The notes under the pieces are model-generated. The model made no database searches and was not told the DNA's origin. It saw only the letters and a program-made list of their open reading frames with translations. From NCBI GenBank assembly GCA_029851415.1, contig CM056744.1:64660172-64724171 (forward strand): 64,000 nt of DNA, in the 5' to 3' direction. Shown one piece after another: positions 9,627-21,050 of this stretch. The translations under genes and the position numbers were made by a program. Source of the DNA: Eretmocerus hayati (lineage: Eukaryota > Arthropoda > Insecta > Hymenoptera > Aphelinidae). The stretch's first letter is position 1; every line of letters begins with the position of its first letter.

Positions 9627-11645
9627 CTATGCTCGGCTACCGGAGCGTATTTCTTTTTTTTTTATGTGATCTTCGTTTATGACTTTTACCCATACGCAGT
9701 GTGCGCGTCGTTGCAATTGGTGTGTATGCGTTTCGATTTTCAACCAAAACATTCTGTGAATCTGTGTGATTTGTTTGTATGGGGGTAATTGCAACGACTG
9801 ATCGTTTTCCGATTTATCGCTGCCCTCACATTCATTTTCCGAAAGATGTGTCTCGTTCACGGATCGCTTATTATCCGAAAACCGCGAATTATTTTTCGTA
9901 TTCGCGTTATCCGCGCCTCGCGCCGCGTTATTTCGTGCATTGCTATCCCGTTGCGCGTTTGCCCGATCATTAGCCGTTGGCCGTTGCGCTATCCGCGATG
10001 GTATCTGCCTATCCGCGGATGGTGCGCGTCCGCGATCGGTGGAACGCGTTTCGGAATCGTTACGATGCCGCGCTGGGTCTGGTGTCGGAGCACGCGGTAG
10101 TTGTGTGCGTGTGTTGTTATCGTTATTATTACGATAATGTTCATTTGTTTTTCTTTGATTATAATCCGACAGTCTACTCTGGCGATTATAAGATAGATCC
10201 TTAAAATTTACATACTTTGTATTTGGCTTTACTGAGTTTAATTGTCCCGCCAATTCAAAAGTATCTAATAGTCTCACCAGTTCATCAATATTCTGAATAT
10301 CGCGCAATAAAATAGATTGCTGGATAGTTTCATCAAAATGCCTAGCAAATCTACGTACAATAAAATTCTCATTAGGAGCGTCATCCAATTGTCTGACTTG
10401 ATTGTATAATCTCATTACGTATTCACTGCGCGAGAAATTGTTTTCTGCTTTGTAATAACCGTAATCAAGATTTTGACGAATTTTATCTTGCGCGATGGAA
10501 TTCCAATAACGCTGTAAGAATTTCGCTTTGAAATCGTCGAATGAAAGGATCAGCGGTTCTATATAAATCCACCATTCGTATGCCGCACCCTTAAACGCTT
10601 GATTCAATGCAAATTTCAACGTTTGAATATGATCATCTACCACGGACAAATATCTAGTCAAATCTGCTAAAAATTGTCTAGGTTTGTCCGCTGGAGCGGC
10701 TGAAAAGGTCGGTAAATCGAATTTCAAACGCGGTGAAAAAAGTGTTCGAGCACCTGGTGCTACCTGTGCCCGTCGCAATGTATTGTGTATACGTGTGTGT
10801 TCTTGTTGTACTTGCTCACGGAATGTATTTTGCTGTTCACGAATATTATTAATTTGTTCGTAGCATTTTTCGTTTGCATCGGTTAAACCCGACGTGCATT
10901 GCTCTAATTTGGATGTAGTCTCTTGTAAAGAAGACAAATTTTCTGATAAAAATACGATATCCCGTTCGTTTGTAGCAACCCGATTTCTAACATCCCGTAC
11001 TTCTTCATTCCACCGTTCGTTTAATCTCAAAATCCGATCGTATTCGTTATTCAAATGATCGACAGAATTTTTCAAAAGACTGGTGCGTTTTTCTAATTTA
11101 CCAAAAATATCACGTACTTCCTTCGAAGCTACTTGACAACGTCGGTCATTACGTATCCCGCCGGCTTCCGATCGAGTCGATAAAAATTCATTATCCGATA
11201 CACCGTCCAAATCATCTGATAAATTTCCGTGACCGATATCATCCGTTGCACGGGTCTTATTTTTCGACGATTTTGTAATCTTCGCACCCGCGGCGCCAGC
11301 TAATCCATTATTTGATGTAATACTCCGTGTAGAAGCCGAACGTGTGAGAGGTGGCATTCGCTCTTGTGTGTTTTTCACTGTCTTGTCTTTATGCTTATTC
11401 GTCTGTTTATTCAATGTACCAGTGTTAGTATTTTTAGGTAATACAGGTGGATCATCTGGTCGCACGAATTGATTTTCGTCTACTACTTCCCCTTGCCGTT
11501 GCTCATTTGTCGCCCGCGCATTTGATTCTATATCATTAGATATATCCTCCGGTTGCTCAATATCCAGTAATAAATCATCAGCATTTGCGCGCGATGATAT
11601 ACTTGCATTGCTGCCTTTACGCGTAGGCGTCCGTTTGAGGCCCAT
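9627..11645 (-). CDS. gag: gypsy-1 gag
   Basis: A 672-residue ORF with ATG at 11645. The N-terminal ~160 residues are polar and disordered (Ser/Arg/Asn-rich). Residues about 165-285 form a long predicted coiled coil (VRDIFGKLEKRTSLLKNSVDHL and the following heptads). Residues about 300-480 match the retrotransposon gag (capsid) domain: LPTFSAAPADKPRQFL, YEWWIYIEP, FKAKFLQRYW, NFSRSEYVMRLYNQVRQL, FVRRFARHF. The C-terminus is Arg/Asn/Asp-rich without a CCHC zinc knuckle, so RNA binding is presumably through the basic tail. The ORF is undamaged. It ends 4 bp before the start of the protease frame, which is in another phase. Confidence 0.9.
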   Translation of the reverse strand: MGLKRTPTRKGSNASISSRANADDLLLDIEQPEDISNDIESNARATNEQRQGEVVDENQFVRPDDPPVLPKNTNTGTLNKQTNKHKDKTVKNTQERMPPLTRSASTRSITSNNGLAGAAGAKITKSSKNKTRATDDIGHGNLSDDLDGVSDNEFLSTRSEAGGIRNDRRCQVASKEVRDIFGKLEKRTSLLKNSVDHLNNEYDRILRLNERWNEEVRDVRNRVATNERDIVFLSENLSSLQETTSKLEQCTSGLTDANEKCYEQINNIREQQNTFREQVQQEHTRIHNTLRRAQVAPGARTLFSPRLKFDLPTFSAAPADKPRQFLADLTRYLSVVDDHIQTLKFALNQAFKGAAYEWWIYIEPLILSFDDFKAKFLQRYWNSIAQDKIRQNLDYGYYKAENNFSRSEYVMRLYNQVRQLDDAPNENFIVRRFARHFDETIQQSILLRDIQNIDELVRLLDTFELAGQLNSVKPNTKYVNFKDLSYNRQSRLSDYNQRKTNEHYRNNNDNNTRTQLPRAPTPDPARHRNDSETRSTDRGRAPSADRQIPSRIAQRPTANDRANAQRDSNARNNAARGADNANTKNNSRFSDNKRSVNETHLSENECEGSDKSENDQSLQLPPYKQITQIHRMFWLKIETHTHQLQRRAHCVWVKVINEDHIKKKEIRSGSRA

Positions 11646-12392
11646 CGTGAGTACGTGAAGCTATATAGATATGTATATATCCCGAGCGCGACGTATAATT
11701 CGGTACAATACTGTATTATCGTATATATGTCCTATATATACGGCCGAAGGATGAGAGAAGTCGAAAGAATATCCGATAGCCCGAGAGAGTATATATATAC
11801 TATATATATATATCACATCTACGAACGCGAGAACCCAGAGAATGCAAGATAATGCAGTATACCTGGCGTTCACTATATATGCGGCAACGAATAAGAGAAA
11901 GACAGACTGCCCGATACCACACTATAGTGTATATGTGCTATATATATGCGCTCAAAGTCGATGTACTCATTTTCGAAACATGAGCTGATCGCAATATTTT
12001 TGTTTGCAGCTTATACAGATGAGCCCGTTGTCGAGATACATGCGTGACTTTCCTCATTCATATATCCAGTAGGTACACTGTTTCCACGAAAGAGCTTATG
12101 CACAGCTTTCCGAGAAGTAAACAAACACGATGTATCTCGGCAATGTCTCTACACGTTGACAAAATTGATTCTATTGCTCGAACTTTCGAAATGCAGAGTC
12201 AATGTACTTCGACTGTTCGAGCTTCAAAAGTATAATTTTGAATCTACTATGTTACAGATAGACGGTTTGTGATTTTGACATCACACTTATTTAATGAATA
12301 CATCTATACATCATAAGAAGAAACTTTTCATGAGAAATCCCCTTTTCCGAATGATTTTTCAACCGAAATAAAAGTGAATTTTATGTAGGTTT
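11646..12392 (-). other. gypsy-1 5' leader
   Basis: About 0.75 kb between the primer site and the gag start. AT-rich, with many short TATATA stretches and inverted repeats around 11660-11960. No ORF of interest. It could carry packaging or translational control structures, but nothing specific was identified. Confidence 0.6.
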
Positions 12393-12411
12393 GGTCCCAC
12401 CAGGGGTACCA
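12393..12411 (-). promoter_or_regulatory. Candidate primer-binding site of gypsy-1
   Basis: Two bases downstream of the 5' LTR, the minus strand reads TGGTACCCCTGGTGGGACC. It begins TGG, complementary to a tRNA CCA end. I could not match it with certainty to a particular tRNA; a Leu-type 3' end ending in GGTACCA is one possibility. Confidence 0.65.
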
Positions 12412-12413
12412 TT

Positions 12414-14304
12414 TGCGAGGTTGGGAATAGAGGAATATATCTATAACTATCCGAGCAATTGAGTGTCGTAAAATATTATTCGGCACTAGATCTCAGCTTG
12501 GCTGCTTCTTCTCGAACATCCAAATATACTCACGTTCTATTGCTTAGATCGATTGAAATCCTCGTACTTTCAATCGATCAATCGGGGACTGGCTCTTTGG
12601 GAATACTGCACTCTAGCTGTTCAATGCTAAAAGAGCATACTACGGCCACAAGTTCCTTATATTAAAAACTATAAGCAACTAAAAATGCACATAGATTGAA
12701 TTATCTACGAATAAAGCTATATTTTAGTCATTTTTGTGAATCCAACGATTCAATCGATCAAATCGCTTGTTCTCTGGTTTGGTATGTGATAATTACACGT
12801 ACCTTGGCTTAAATTATAGGTAATCGAGTCTATTACTCGATTTAATCGTGAAATAGAATAACGCCGTCGTCTGAAACAAGTATTTGATCGATCGAAGGTC
12901 GATTCTTATGAAATCGACGGCTAAAATATATCATGCAGGTTTTTACTATAGCTGGTGCAATAAAATTTATTCTAATGCGGAAACTACTTAAAATAGTGCA
13001 TATTATACGTATATAAGTGGCTCTATGTGTAAAAACTCGATTGCCAAAGGAGGGCCTGAAAATATTGAAAAATATATTCTGGGAATTAAAGTATTGGGTA
13101 TTTTCTCATGAAAAGAGTTTGGTTCGTTTGACCATGATTTGATTTCTCTAATTCATATAATGATTTGATTTTGTACTTTAAAATTCAATTCTACACAATT
13201 CAAAACCACGATCTCGATCGTGTACATAGAATTGACAATTATGATCTTAATTTTCCCATGGCCGACGATGTGGTTTTCGTCCTCAGTTTGACTCATTTGG
13301 AGTTGATAAATAATACGTCTATCTGTAACATTTTCGAATCAGTACGCATTAGTACGCATGTAAAATGAATATTGAGCCCTATTCGCGGGTGTCTTATATT
13401 TTTGTGACACAAAAGATTTTAATATCGCGAATATTTATTGTGGGCCGAACGAAAAGATTTTATTTATTCGATTGTTGGATTTCGACGCGTATACCGGGTG
13501 ATTTTACTTCAAAACCCGAACCGGCATCAGACCGCTGCGTAATGTCGGCCTCTCGTGAGTCTTAACCCCATCCTGGGTACAGAGACGATCGATCCGGCTT
13601 GCCCAATTGGGTCTGATGCATTCACTTTTGCCCACGTTTACGTAAAAATATTAATTTTTTTCCCGCCTTGGATCATAAATAGTCGCCAGGTTGACTATTT
13701 ATCCCGATCCAAAGAGGGTCGCGATATAATAATGCGCGTGCTCGCCGAAGCGGACCACTTGGATATTCTCAATATTGAACTTATATTGGTCTTGGGGAGA
13801 CCTGGTGTTGCTCTCGATACAGGCGTTTTGTAGTTTTGCTGTTGTTCCAGCGCAAGTGACCGCGCACTCGTCCGTCGGCTAACTATATGCCCGAGCTCGC
13901 CAGATCCCCACTTCAAGACCAATTTCGGCGGCTCGACTGGACGATTTCATAGACACGCGTATTCATGCATACTAATAGAAATTTCACCGCAAATTTGAAT
14001 TGATTGGTCAGCTATTAGTATTGATATATCGGTGATCGTTCGTCGTGGAAAGGATGTGGAATATAGCTGACCTGACAAATATATATCGAGTTCCCCAATC
14101 GTCGTGTAATAGCAGTTTCTAAGTATTAGTACATTGATTAATTCACAATAATTCACTATACAATTGTTAGTATCAGTATTACCACACCGTACATGCATGA
14201 ATCTACTTACACGACTGGTCTGATGGTCATCTGCGCAAGTGGCTGACTGGAAATTCTTATTTCTAAAACTTTTTAAAATTATCTTAAAATATGCAGACGT
14301 TGCA
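12414..14304 (-). repeat. gypsy-1 5' LTR
   Basis: Upstream LTR of the minus-strand element, near-identical to 2175-4064 with one 1-bp indel near 14291. Its inner edge abuts the primer site and its outer edge abuts TGCT (14305-14308). Confidence 0.93.
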
Positions 14305-14440
14305 TGCTCTTTGTCTGTGTTCATCAATTCTGTTCCATCTTTCCAGATTTCTGAGATTTTACACTCGTTAAAATACAATAGTCCCGTTGACATGAAAATC
14401 GCGGGCTCTAACTACCTTTTGACCTTGTTTCCTTGGTAAG
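14305..14440 (+). other. PLE 3' UTR, second piece
   Basis: The 136 bp between gypsy-1 and copia. It starts with the TGCT duplication and ends with GTAAG (14436-14440), the duplication repeated at 27632-27636. Non-coding. Confidence 0.6.
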
Positions 14441-14735
14441 TGTTGGGAATTCACTTATACAATATATATATGTATTGAATCTTATTCGAATAAGCTCGTG
14501 TCTCTTGTCGACAATGGAACTATCTTTGGTTGCTACGCCACCCCACGACTGACATCACTTCGTTGTGAGCCTTGTTTGCAAGCAGTCACGTCGATACTTA
14601 ACCTCAAGAGATTCTCCGCTGTGTATTGTGTACAATCGATCTACGAGTCTACGAATCAACGAGTCCTGAATGAACGAGTCATCCAGTTCATATATTGTGT
14701 GTGGTTTACTGCCCAAAAACCCTGCCGTGCTCTCA
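14441..14735 (+). repeat. copia 5' LTR
   Basis: 295 bp, TGTTGGGAATTC...CGTGCTCTCA, matching 27327-27631 over its whole length. Preceded by GTAAG. Confidence 0.9.
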
Positions 14736-14750
14736 GGTTATGGGCCCAGG
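14736..14750 (+). promoter_or_regulatory. copia primer-binding site (half-tRNA initiator Met type)
   Basis: GGTTATGGGCCCAGG directly follows the LTR. Drosophila copia is primed by a 5' fragment of initiator tRNA-Met whose anticodon region (CCCATAACC) is complementary to this kind of sequence. The match is strong evidence for the copia lineage. Confidence 0.85.
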
Positions 14751-15706
14751 GCACGCTTCCACTGCGCGAAGAACTTTTTGCAGATCCCGAGCCTCATCGC
14801 CCAGCAGAGCTTCGAAGCAGCAAAGATTCAAGTAAGTAGATTCGAGGTGAGTGAAAAGTGCGTGATCACGATTGGAGTCAAATCGCGATGTCTCAATGGT
14901 GTGCTATTTAGCCCGAGTTGGTGAAACATTCTAAGATTCTAAGAATGGTCGGCCGGTACAACTAAGCAATACGACAGTGCGGTTAGTCGTATGAGTGTAA
15001 TTTTTGCTAGAACTCCGGGATTCGTATGTAAATGTCACTGTGGCGGGTTAACAGCATCTCAGAGGAGCATCATAGTCGAGGTTGCGGTCCTGGTTGCTAG
15101 TCGAGGGTTTCATTGTGAATCACACGTCGCGTCGACGTCGCGCAATTGTATATTATCCTCGCGTTAGAAGCAACAACTTGTTTTCGCGCTATCTTCCTCT
15201 CTCTCGTGTGTCAGGGTTGGGTATATCTCGCGACTCGATTCGGTAAATGAACTCGAAGGGGATTCTTCGTGATTTGTTGGTTGATATTGAGTACGATTCA
15301 TCGAGCATGCGACTTGCTGCAATAACCTCGTATCTCGATGCTCACATACGCGCGTAGTGTGCATGTTTTGCTTGATCTCAAGACATGTTGCTGTTCACGG
15401 TTATCCAACCGGAGCACACGGATGTGTATACTCGTTGCGTGGGAATGTTGCTGCTCACATTGATTTTCGCTGCGATTCCTTGTGGATTTTCTAGGCAAAT
15501 TTTCTGCACTCATGCTTAGGTTGATATACCCGGAACCTTGCATCTTCCATGCCACCGGGCGCGTCCACGGGTTGCGGATAGTGGAACTGCCAGTAGTGAT
15601 AGGGCGTACCCGTACACACTGGCCAGTCGTGAATAACACCTTGGTGGATAGGTGGAATAAGCGACCGCGGACAAAGGAACCGTTAGTTAGTAGAGGGAGA
15701 GAAACC
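14751..15706 (+). other. copia leader and probable LINE 5' UTR
   Basis: About 0.95 kb with no supported gene. The first part (to roughly 14940) is likely copia leader. The remainder, richer in GC and CG dinucleotides, is probably the 5' UTR of the LOA-like LINE that follows. The junction could not be fixed. Confidence 0.45.
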
Positions 15707-17356
15707 ATGGCTAGCAATGACTAGAGAGGTATTACCCCAGGTGGTCAAAATCCACTTGCTTCGGCGACAGGGCCCCATTCGGATTCTGGGGGGGGGGGGC
15801 ATCATTGCTTGATGGAAACGTGCTGACAGTGGACCCCATGGCTGTCGGATCAACACGAAACGCTACAGGGGGAACAGAACCTACCCCCCTGGATGGCAAC
15901 GTCAGTCCAAGGAGCATCTCATCGCGGATGGGGGCCATACACACCGACAAAGCGACCGAAGACGACCTGTCGTCTTTAGGAAGCACCGGCGATGCTATGG
16001 ACCTCAAAACCGAGATGAAGCTCCTGAACGAGGCTGACAAAGTCAGAAAGGAGGGTATGAGCAACACGAGCAAAGAGGCACTTGACCGAAAATCGATGCC
16101 TACGAAAAGATATCGGGGAGCGGTCAAGTACCTCGAGAAAATGAGCAAGAAGAATGACGATGAACTTTCCGAAAAAGGAAGGAAATACATCGACATCAAC
16201 AAGAAGGTGGTGGCAAGGTTCGAGCAACAGAAAAGCTCGAGGCCACTAGAAACGATCAAGGAGGAGGCTGCAGCAAACGAAGCAGCAACCCCCTCCAAGA
16301 TCAAAAGAAAGAGGCTCCAGAGGTCTAACGCGACGAGACCTCTTCCCTCTCCAGTACAGCGCGCTGTCCAAACCCCAACCACGGGGAAATCGGCCAAAAG
16401 GGTAAGATCGACGGAGGAAGAGGCTAATGCAGCGAAGAAGGCAAAACCCTCGACCAGCTTTGAGTCGCCGCAAGAATCTCAAATCGCCATCATCGATCGA
16501 TCTGATCCTGAGGGCAAAATGACGGCCGAGCGATGGCTTATGGTAGAGTCAAGGATTCTGGTAGCAATCGCTGAAGGGCCGGAAGATGGCAGCGACGACG
16601 GGGTCGAGTTCGATGGAGCTGGTTGGCAGGGGCCGAATTACGAACAAGCGAACGCACGAGCGAGCGGACGACGCGCACGATGCGCAAGATGCGCACGCCA
16701 AGCGCGAGAAACGAGCGACCGAACGACACGAGCGGGCGAACCGCGAGTACCCCCACTATACCGGCCCCTATACCTTTTACATTGGGGAGGTGGAGTGGGG
16801 GTACTCGCGGTTCGCCCGCTCGTGTCGTTCGGTCGCTCGTTTCTCGCACTTGGCATGCGCATCTTGCGCATCGTGCGCGTCGTCCGCTCGCTCGTGCGTT
16901 CGCTCGTTCGTAATCCGGCCCCAGAAGGGCGTCAAGGTCGTTGGCTGCAGCAATAGGAAGCCGCACGACTTTCTGGTGCAAGTAGTCGGCAACTGCGGCG
17001 AACTTTGGCCAGGAGCAAAACTCGAGGTCATACCCAGGTCGGAACTACCCCTGAGGCAGCTCACTTCTTTATGGATCCCTCGTCCAATTCCAGGAGAAGA
17101 GGACACCATACTGAAGATCATTGGAAGGCAAAACAAGGGACTCAAGGCTCGAGGCTGGAAAGTTATATCTCCAGCCCCGAGCAAAAGCGGCAACGGCAAA
17201 GACTTTGTCATCGCCGTTGACGCAAAATCACTTGAGAAACTGAAAGAGACATCGGGAAACATCAAGTTCGGACTAGGAGCGTTGAAAATGAGACTTCCCA
17301 ATGTCAAAGATAAGGACAAAGGCACAAACCCAGAGGCTGCAAGTGGTGCAAATTAA
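15707..17356 (+). pseudogene. LINE ORF1 (nucleic-acid-binding protein), broken
   Basis: The likely original start is the ATG at 15707, in good context (GAAACCATGG), but TAG at 15722-15724 follows and an 11-12-base G run near 15790-15800 shifts the frame. From about 15805 one frame continues with Lys/Glu-rich helices (KYLEKMSKKNDDELSEKGRK) and basic patches (KRKRLQRS, KSAKRVRS). At 16630 a MITE is inserted; removing 295 bp restores a continuous frame from GAGWQ into KGVKVVGCSN. The C-terminal part after 16925 (ELWPGAKLEVIPRSELP, IIGRQNKGLKARGWKVI) is compact, and ends at 17356 overlapping ORF2. No zinc knuckles are seen in the part read. The role inferred from LINE biology is RNP formation. 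Confidence 0.75.
16630..16921. mobile_element. Foldback MITE in LINE ORF1
   Basis: A 292-bp near-palindrome. GGGCCGAATTACGAACAAGC at the left is mirrored by the complement ending CGGCCC at the right, with arms of about 130 bp and a small central loop. The arms are GC-rich with repeated CGCACGA/GCGAACG words. CAG occurs directly before (16627-16629) and after (16922-16924), a 3-bp duplication. Deleting 295 bp rejoins ORF1 in frame. Open frames through both strands of this palindrome are by-products of its composition. Confidence 0.85.
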
Positions 17357-20300
17357 CCTGCACCACTGCGAAGCAGCCTCGGAGGACCTGATGCTGCAAA
17401 TGTCCAAGGAGAAAACAGACATAGCCTTGATCCAAGAGCCTTGGCTAAATCAAGCCGAAATTAAGGGTCTAAAGGCAAAAGGATATAGCCTGTACTTCTC
17501 CCAGACTGCAGGTAAGAGGAGAGCGTGCATAGTAGCGAAGAGTGAACTACAGCTCATACTACTCTCACAACACAGCACAGATGATATGACCGTGACACTA
17601 TACGAGCAAAGGAACAAGCCAAACTTGATCACTGCATCCGTATACGTACCATACGAAGAGAAAACCCCACCTTCAGAAGCACTCCGGAACCTGGCAGCAG
17701 CAGCCACGGCTGAAAGATGGCGGATGATTATAGGATGTGATGCGAACGGGCATCACATGCAATGGGGAAGCAAGGACATTAACGAAAGAAGTGAGTCAAT
17801 ATATGAATTCATACTCTCCACCAACCTCATCATTTGCAACAGAGGGAACGATCCCACATTTGTAAATAGGGTAAGGGAGGAAGTGATTGATCTAACCCTG
17901 ACCAGCAACTATGATGATATCGTGATAAACGACTGGAGGGTATCCCCCCAAAATTCCTTCCCGGACCACAGGAGGATCCTATTCTCGGTCAACCGCGACA
18001 TCCCAACAAAAAAACGAAACCCCGAAAAGACAGACTGGAGCATTTTTTCAAGGGAAGTGGAAAAAAGGCTGAGATCGTGGACCCAGTGCACGATCTCGGA
18101 AAATCCTAACATCACAGAACTGGAAAAATGCTGCAACCTACTTAGCGATGCGCTTGAAACTTCTTTCCTGAAAGCATGCCCTGTTAACCGCGGTCGAGAT
18201 CCCACCAACCCCTGGTGGAAACCCGAACTTCGGAAACTCAGGACAATGTCGAGGAAACTATTTGATACGGCGAAGGAAGAAGACACGGAGGAGAGCTGGG
18301 CAAAGTACCGAACCAGCTCCAACAAGTATGAAGACAACATAAGAACAGCCAAATGGGAATCCTTCCAAAAATTCAGTGAGTCGATACAAGACACCAATGA
18401 GGCAGCCAGACTCAGGAAAATACTATCAAAGGGACCAACGGTCCCAAGAAGTATCCGGAGACAAGACGGCTCATGGACTAAAGATGGACAGGGAACCCTG
18501 GATCTACTGATGGAAACACACTTCCCTGGATGCCTAGAAGAAGAAACCACAATCCCCGAAGAGGGAGAAAAGGACTTCGACGGCAACAAAGTGGAAGCGG
18601 TGGAGAAAATCATAACAGAGGAGAAAGTAGCATGGGCGATCAGCTCCTTCAGCCCATATAACTCAGCAGGGCCAGATGGAGTGATGCCTATAATGCTCCA
18701 AAAAACCCTGGGAACTATCATGAGCCTCTTGATGAAGATCTTCTCAGAAAGCCTCATAGTAGGGCACATTCCGAAAAGCTGGAGGGAGGTAGGAGTGGCA
18801 TTCATTCCCAAAGCAGGGAAAGCAAGCCACACGACCGCGAAAGACCTGAGGCCGATAAGCCTCTCTTCGTTCCTACTGAAGGCACTAGAGAGACTAGTCG
18901 ACCTGCACATCAGAGAAACAACAAATATAGAACAAGAGTGCACAAACCAACATGCCTACCTGAAAGGCAAGTCGGTGGAAACAGCACTACACGAAGTAAT
19001 GGGAACAATTGAAAAATCCCTTGACGAGAAAGAATACACCCTAGCGGCGTTTCTGGACATAGAGGGAGCCTTCAATAACGTCAAAACCGAGTCGATCCAC
19101 CAGGCTTTGGTGGGAATAGGAGCAGACGAAATCACCACAACATGGGTGATGGAGATGCTGAAAAGTAGGGTAGTGACGGCTTCCATAGGTGGAAGCTCAA
19201 CGAGGAAAAGGACAACAAGAGGCACGCCCCAGGGCGGAGTCATCTCCCCCCTACTATGGCTAATAGTGATCAATAAGATCCTAAAAGCCCTGAGGGACAA
19301 GAGGATAAAGATAATAGCATACGCAGATGATGTAGTGATACTGATAACGGGGATCGATCCGGGAACCCTCAGTGAAATTATAGAATCTGCTCTAAGAGAA
19401 GTCACCAGGTGGGCACAAGAGAATGGCCTTGGAGTTAACCCTTCCAAGACCGAATTAGTGCTATTCAGAAGGAGATACAAAATACCGAGCTTCAGACTGC
19501 CGTCCTTAGGAGGGCGTGAACTTGCCCTCTCAAAAGGGGCAAAGGACCTAGGAGTAATCCTTGACTCCAAACTTTCCTGGAAAAGGAATGTGGAAGAAAA
19601 GATGAAAAAAGAAGTCAATGCACTATATATGTGCAGAAAACTATTTGGAAAGAAATGGGGTCTACGACCGAGAATAATACACTGGATGTATAGATCGATT
19701 ATCAGACCCATAATCACTTATGGAGCTCTAGTATGGTGGCAAGCACTGGACAGAGACACAAATAAGAAGTGTCTCGAAAAAGTGCAAAGACTCGCTGCAC
19801 TTGGTACAACGGGAGCAATGAGAAGCACACCACAAGCTGCGCTGGAAGCCATACTGGATTTACAACCGATAGATATGTTCGTGAGTAGTGCCACCGCCGA
19901 AGGAGCCCTCAGACTGAGGGACTCAGGCATATGGAGGCAAATAAACCACGGACACACAATGATACTCAACAGAATAGGCAGGATAGACCAGAAAGTATCA
20001 AAGCTTATAATGCAAGGTACAGACTATCAAAGCCCACAGACACAATTCGGAAGAGAAATGAGGATCAATATCCCTAGCAAGGGAGACTGGGAGAACAGCC
20101 CTCGGAACGAAACAGGGGGAATCGCAGTCTACACCGACGGGGCGAAGTTATAAGAAATCACAGGCGCGGCTATCTACTCAGAGGAACTGCAAATCGCAGA
20201 GTCCTACAGACTCAATGATAACTGCAGCATCCTCCAAGCGGAAATTCTTGCGATCGAAAAGGCTGCAAGAACAATCCGGATGAAAAACGTCAAAAGAGAC

Positions 20301-20957
20301 GTAGTCATCTACACGGATAGCCAAGCAGCATTCAAGACCCTGGCATCCAAAACAACAAGATCAAAGGCAGTGATTAGCTGTCGGGAAGCTCTGTCATGGA
20401 TCCGTGACTGCACAGTCAGCCTCTGCTGGGTCCCCGAACACTCTGGAGTCGAAGGGAACGAAATAGCAGACAAACTGGCAAAGCAAGGAGCGGAACAGGA
20501 CAGGAGCAAAACGATCAGCCACCCACTTCCGCCGATCAAAACGATAAGGAATGCAATCGACAAGACAATCAGGAATAAGCACGGCAAGAATGGAGAAACA
20601 GAAAAGACTGTAAAATCTCCAGAGCTCTGTGGCCGGAGATCGGGTCCAGCAGAACAAACGAGCTGCTGAGTCACAGCAAGAAAGTAGTGCAAACCACAAC
20701 AGGAGTCATCACAGGCCACTGTGCCACGGCGGTCAACCTCAAAAAATGGGGAAAGACCGCTGACGACTTCTGTAGGGAATGTAACGAGGAAGAGGGAACC
20801 ATTGAGCATCTCCTGTGCCGAAGCGCTCGAAGGAAAAAGACACAAAACCTTGGGTCACAAGTACTTCGACGGCTTGGAAGACACAACAGAGATGGAACTT
20901 AAGAAGCTCATAGAATTTATCCAAGGCATAAAATGCCCAAAGGATAAAAGGACATAG
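17301..20957 (+). pseudogene. LINE ORF2: endonuclease, reverse transcriptase, RNase H, C-terminal zinc motif
   Basis: From 17301 the frame runs 950 residues to TAA at 20151-20153. The EN domain begins QVVQINLHHCEAASEDL and includes LIQEPWL, GCDANGHHMQWGS and SFPDHRRILF, a metal-dependent AP-endonuclease fold. RT motifs include GPDGVMP, FIPKAGK, AAFLDIEGAFNNV, TPQGGVISPLLW and the catalytic YADDVVIL. RNase H follows across the stop: VYTDGAKL (just before the TAA), then YTDSQAAF and HSGVEGNEIADKLAK. The C-terminus has CRECNEEEGTIEHLLC, the CCHC-like motif of I/R1/LOA elements. Besides the stop, frameshifts occur near 20600 and 20820. ORF2 overlaps the end of ORF1 in another frame. EN, RT and most of RNase H are otherwise intact. 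Confidence 0.9.
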
Positions 20958-21050
20958 GAAGGTTAGACTCCCGCGAAAGCACAACAGGGTATCACAATGG
21001 GCCTCAGGCCTCCGAGTGTGGATGCGACACCCGTCGCATCCAGCCCTTAT

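Larger units (their letters stand above)
2175..14304 (-). mobile_element. Ty3/gypsy LTR retrotransposon gypsy-1, nearly complete
   Basis: A 12.1-kb element on the minus strand. Two direct copies of a 1.89-kb LTR (2175-4064 and 12414-14304) keep a constant 10,239-bp offset over almost all their length. Both start TG and end CA (read either way), and the element is flanked by the direct repeat TGCT (2171-2174; 14305-14308), the 4-bp duplication usual for Ty3 elements. In minus-strand order come a candidate primer site, gag, protease, RT-RNase H-integrase, three small ORFs and a G-rich polypurine tract. The two LTRs differ at roughly 25 positions by eye, so insertion is fairly recent. Only one inactivating lesion is apparent, a stop in protease. 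The lineage within Ty3/gypsy is unsure; the long LTR and domain order recall Osvaldo-type elements. Confidence 0.93.

Noticed and set aside
15732..16397. 221-codon minus-strand frame opposite LINE ORF1
   Set aside because: Antisense shadow of ORF1; hydrophobic Ser/Leu composition typical of such shadows.
16538..17325. Long overlapping frames on both strands through 16.6-16.95 kb, rich in Arg/Ala
   Set aside because: They pass through the GC-rich foldback MITE, so both strands read almost the same peptide (for example ARCARCARQ). Artefact of the palindrome.
17909..20845. Long minus-strand frames opposite LINE ORF2 (344, 253 and 178 codons)
   Set aside because: Antisense shadows of a recognisable endonuclease-RT-RNase H frame.
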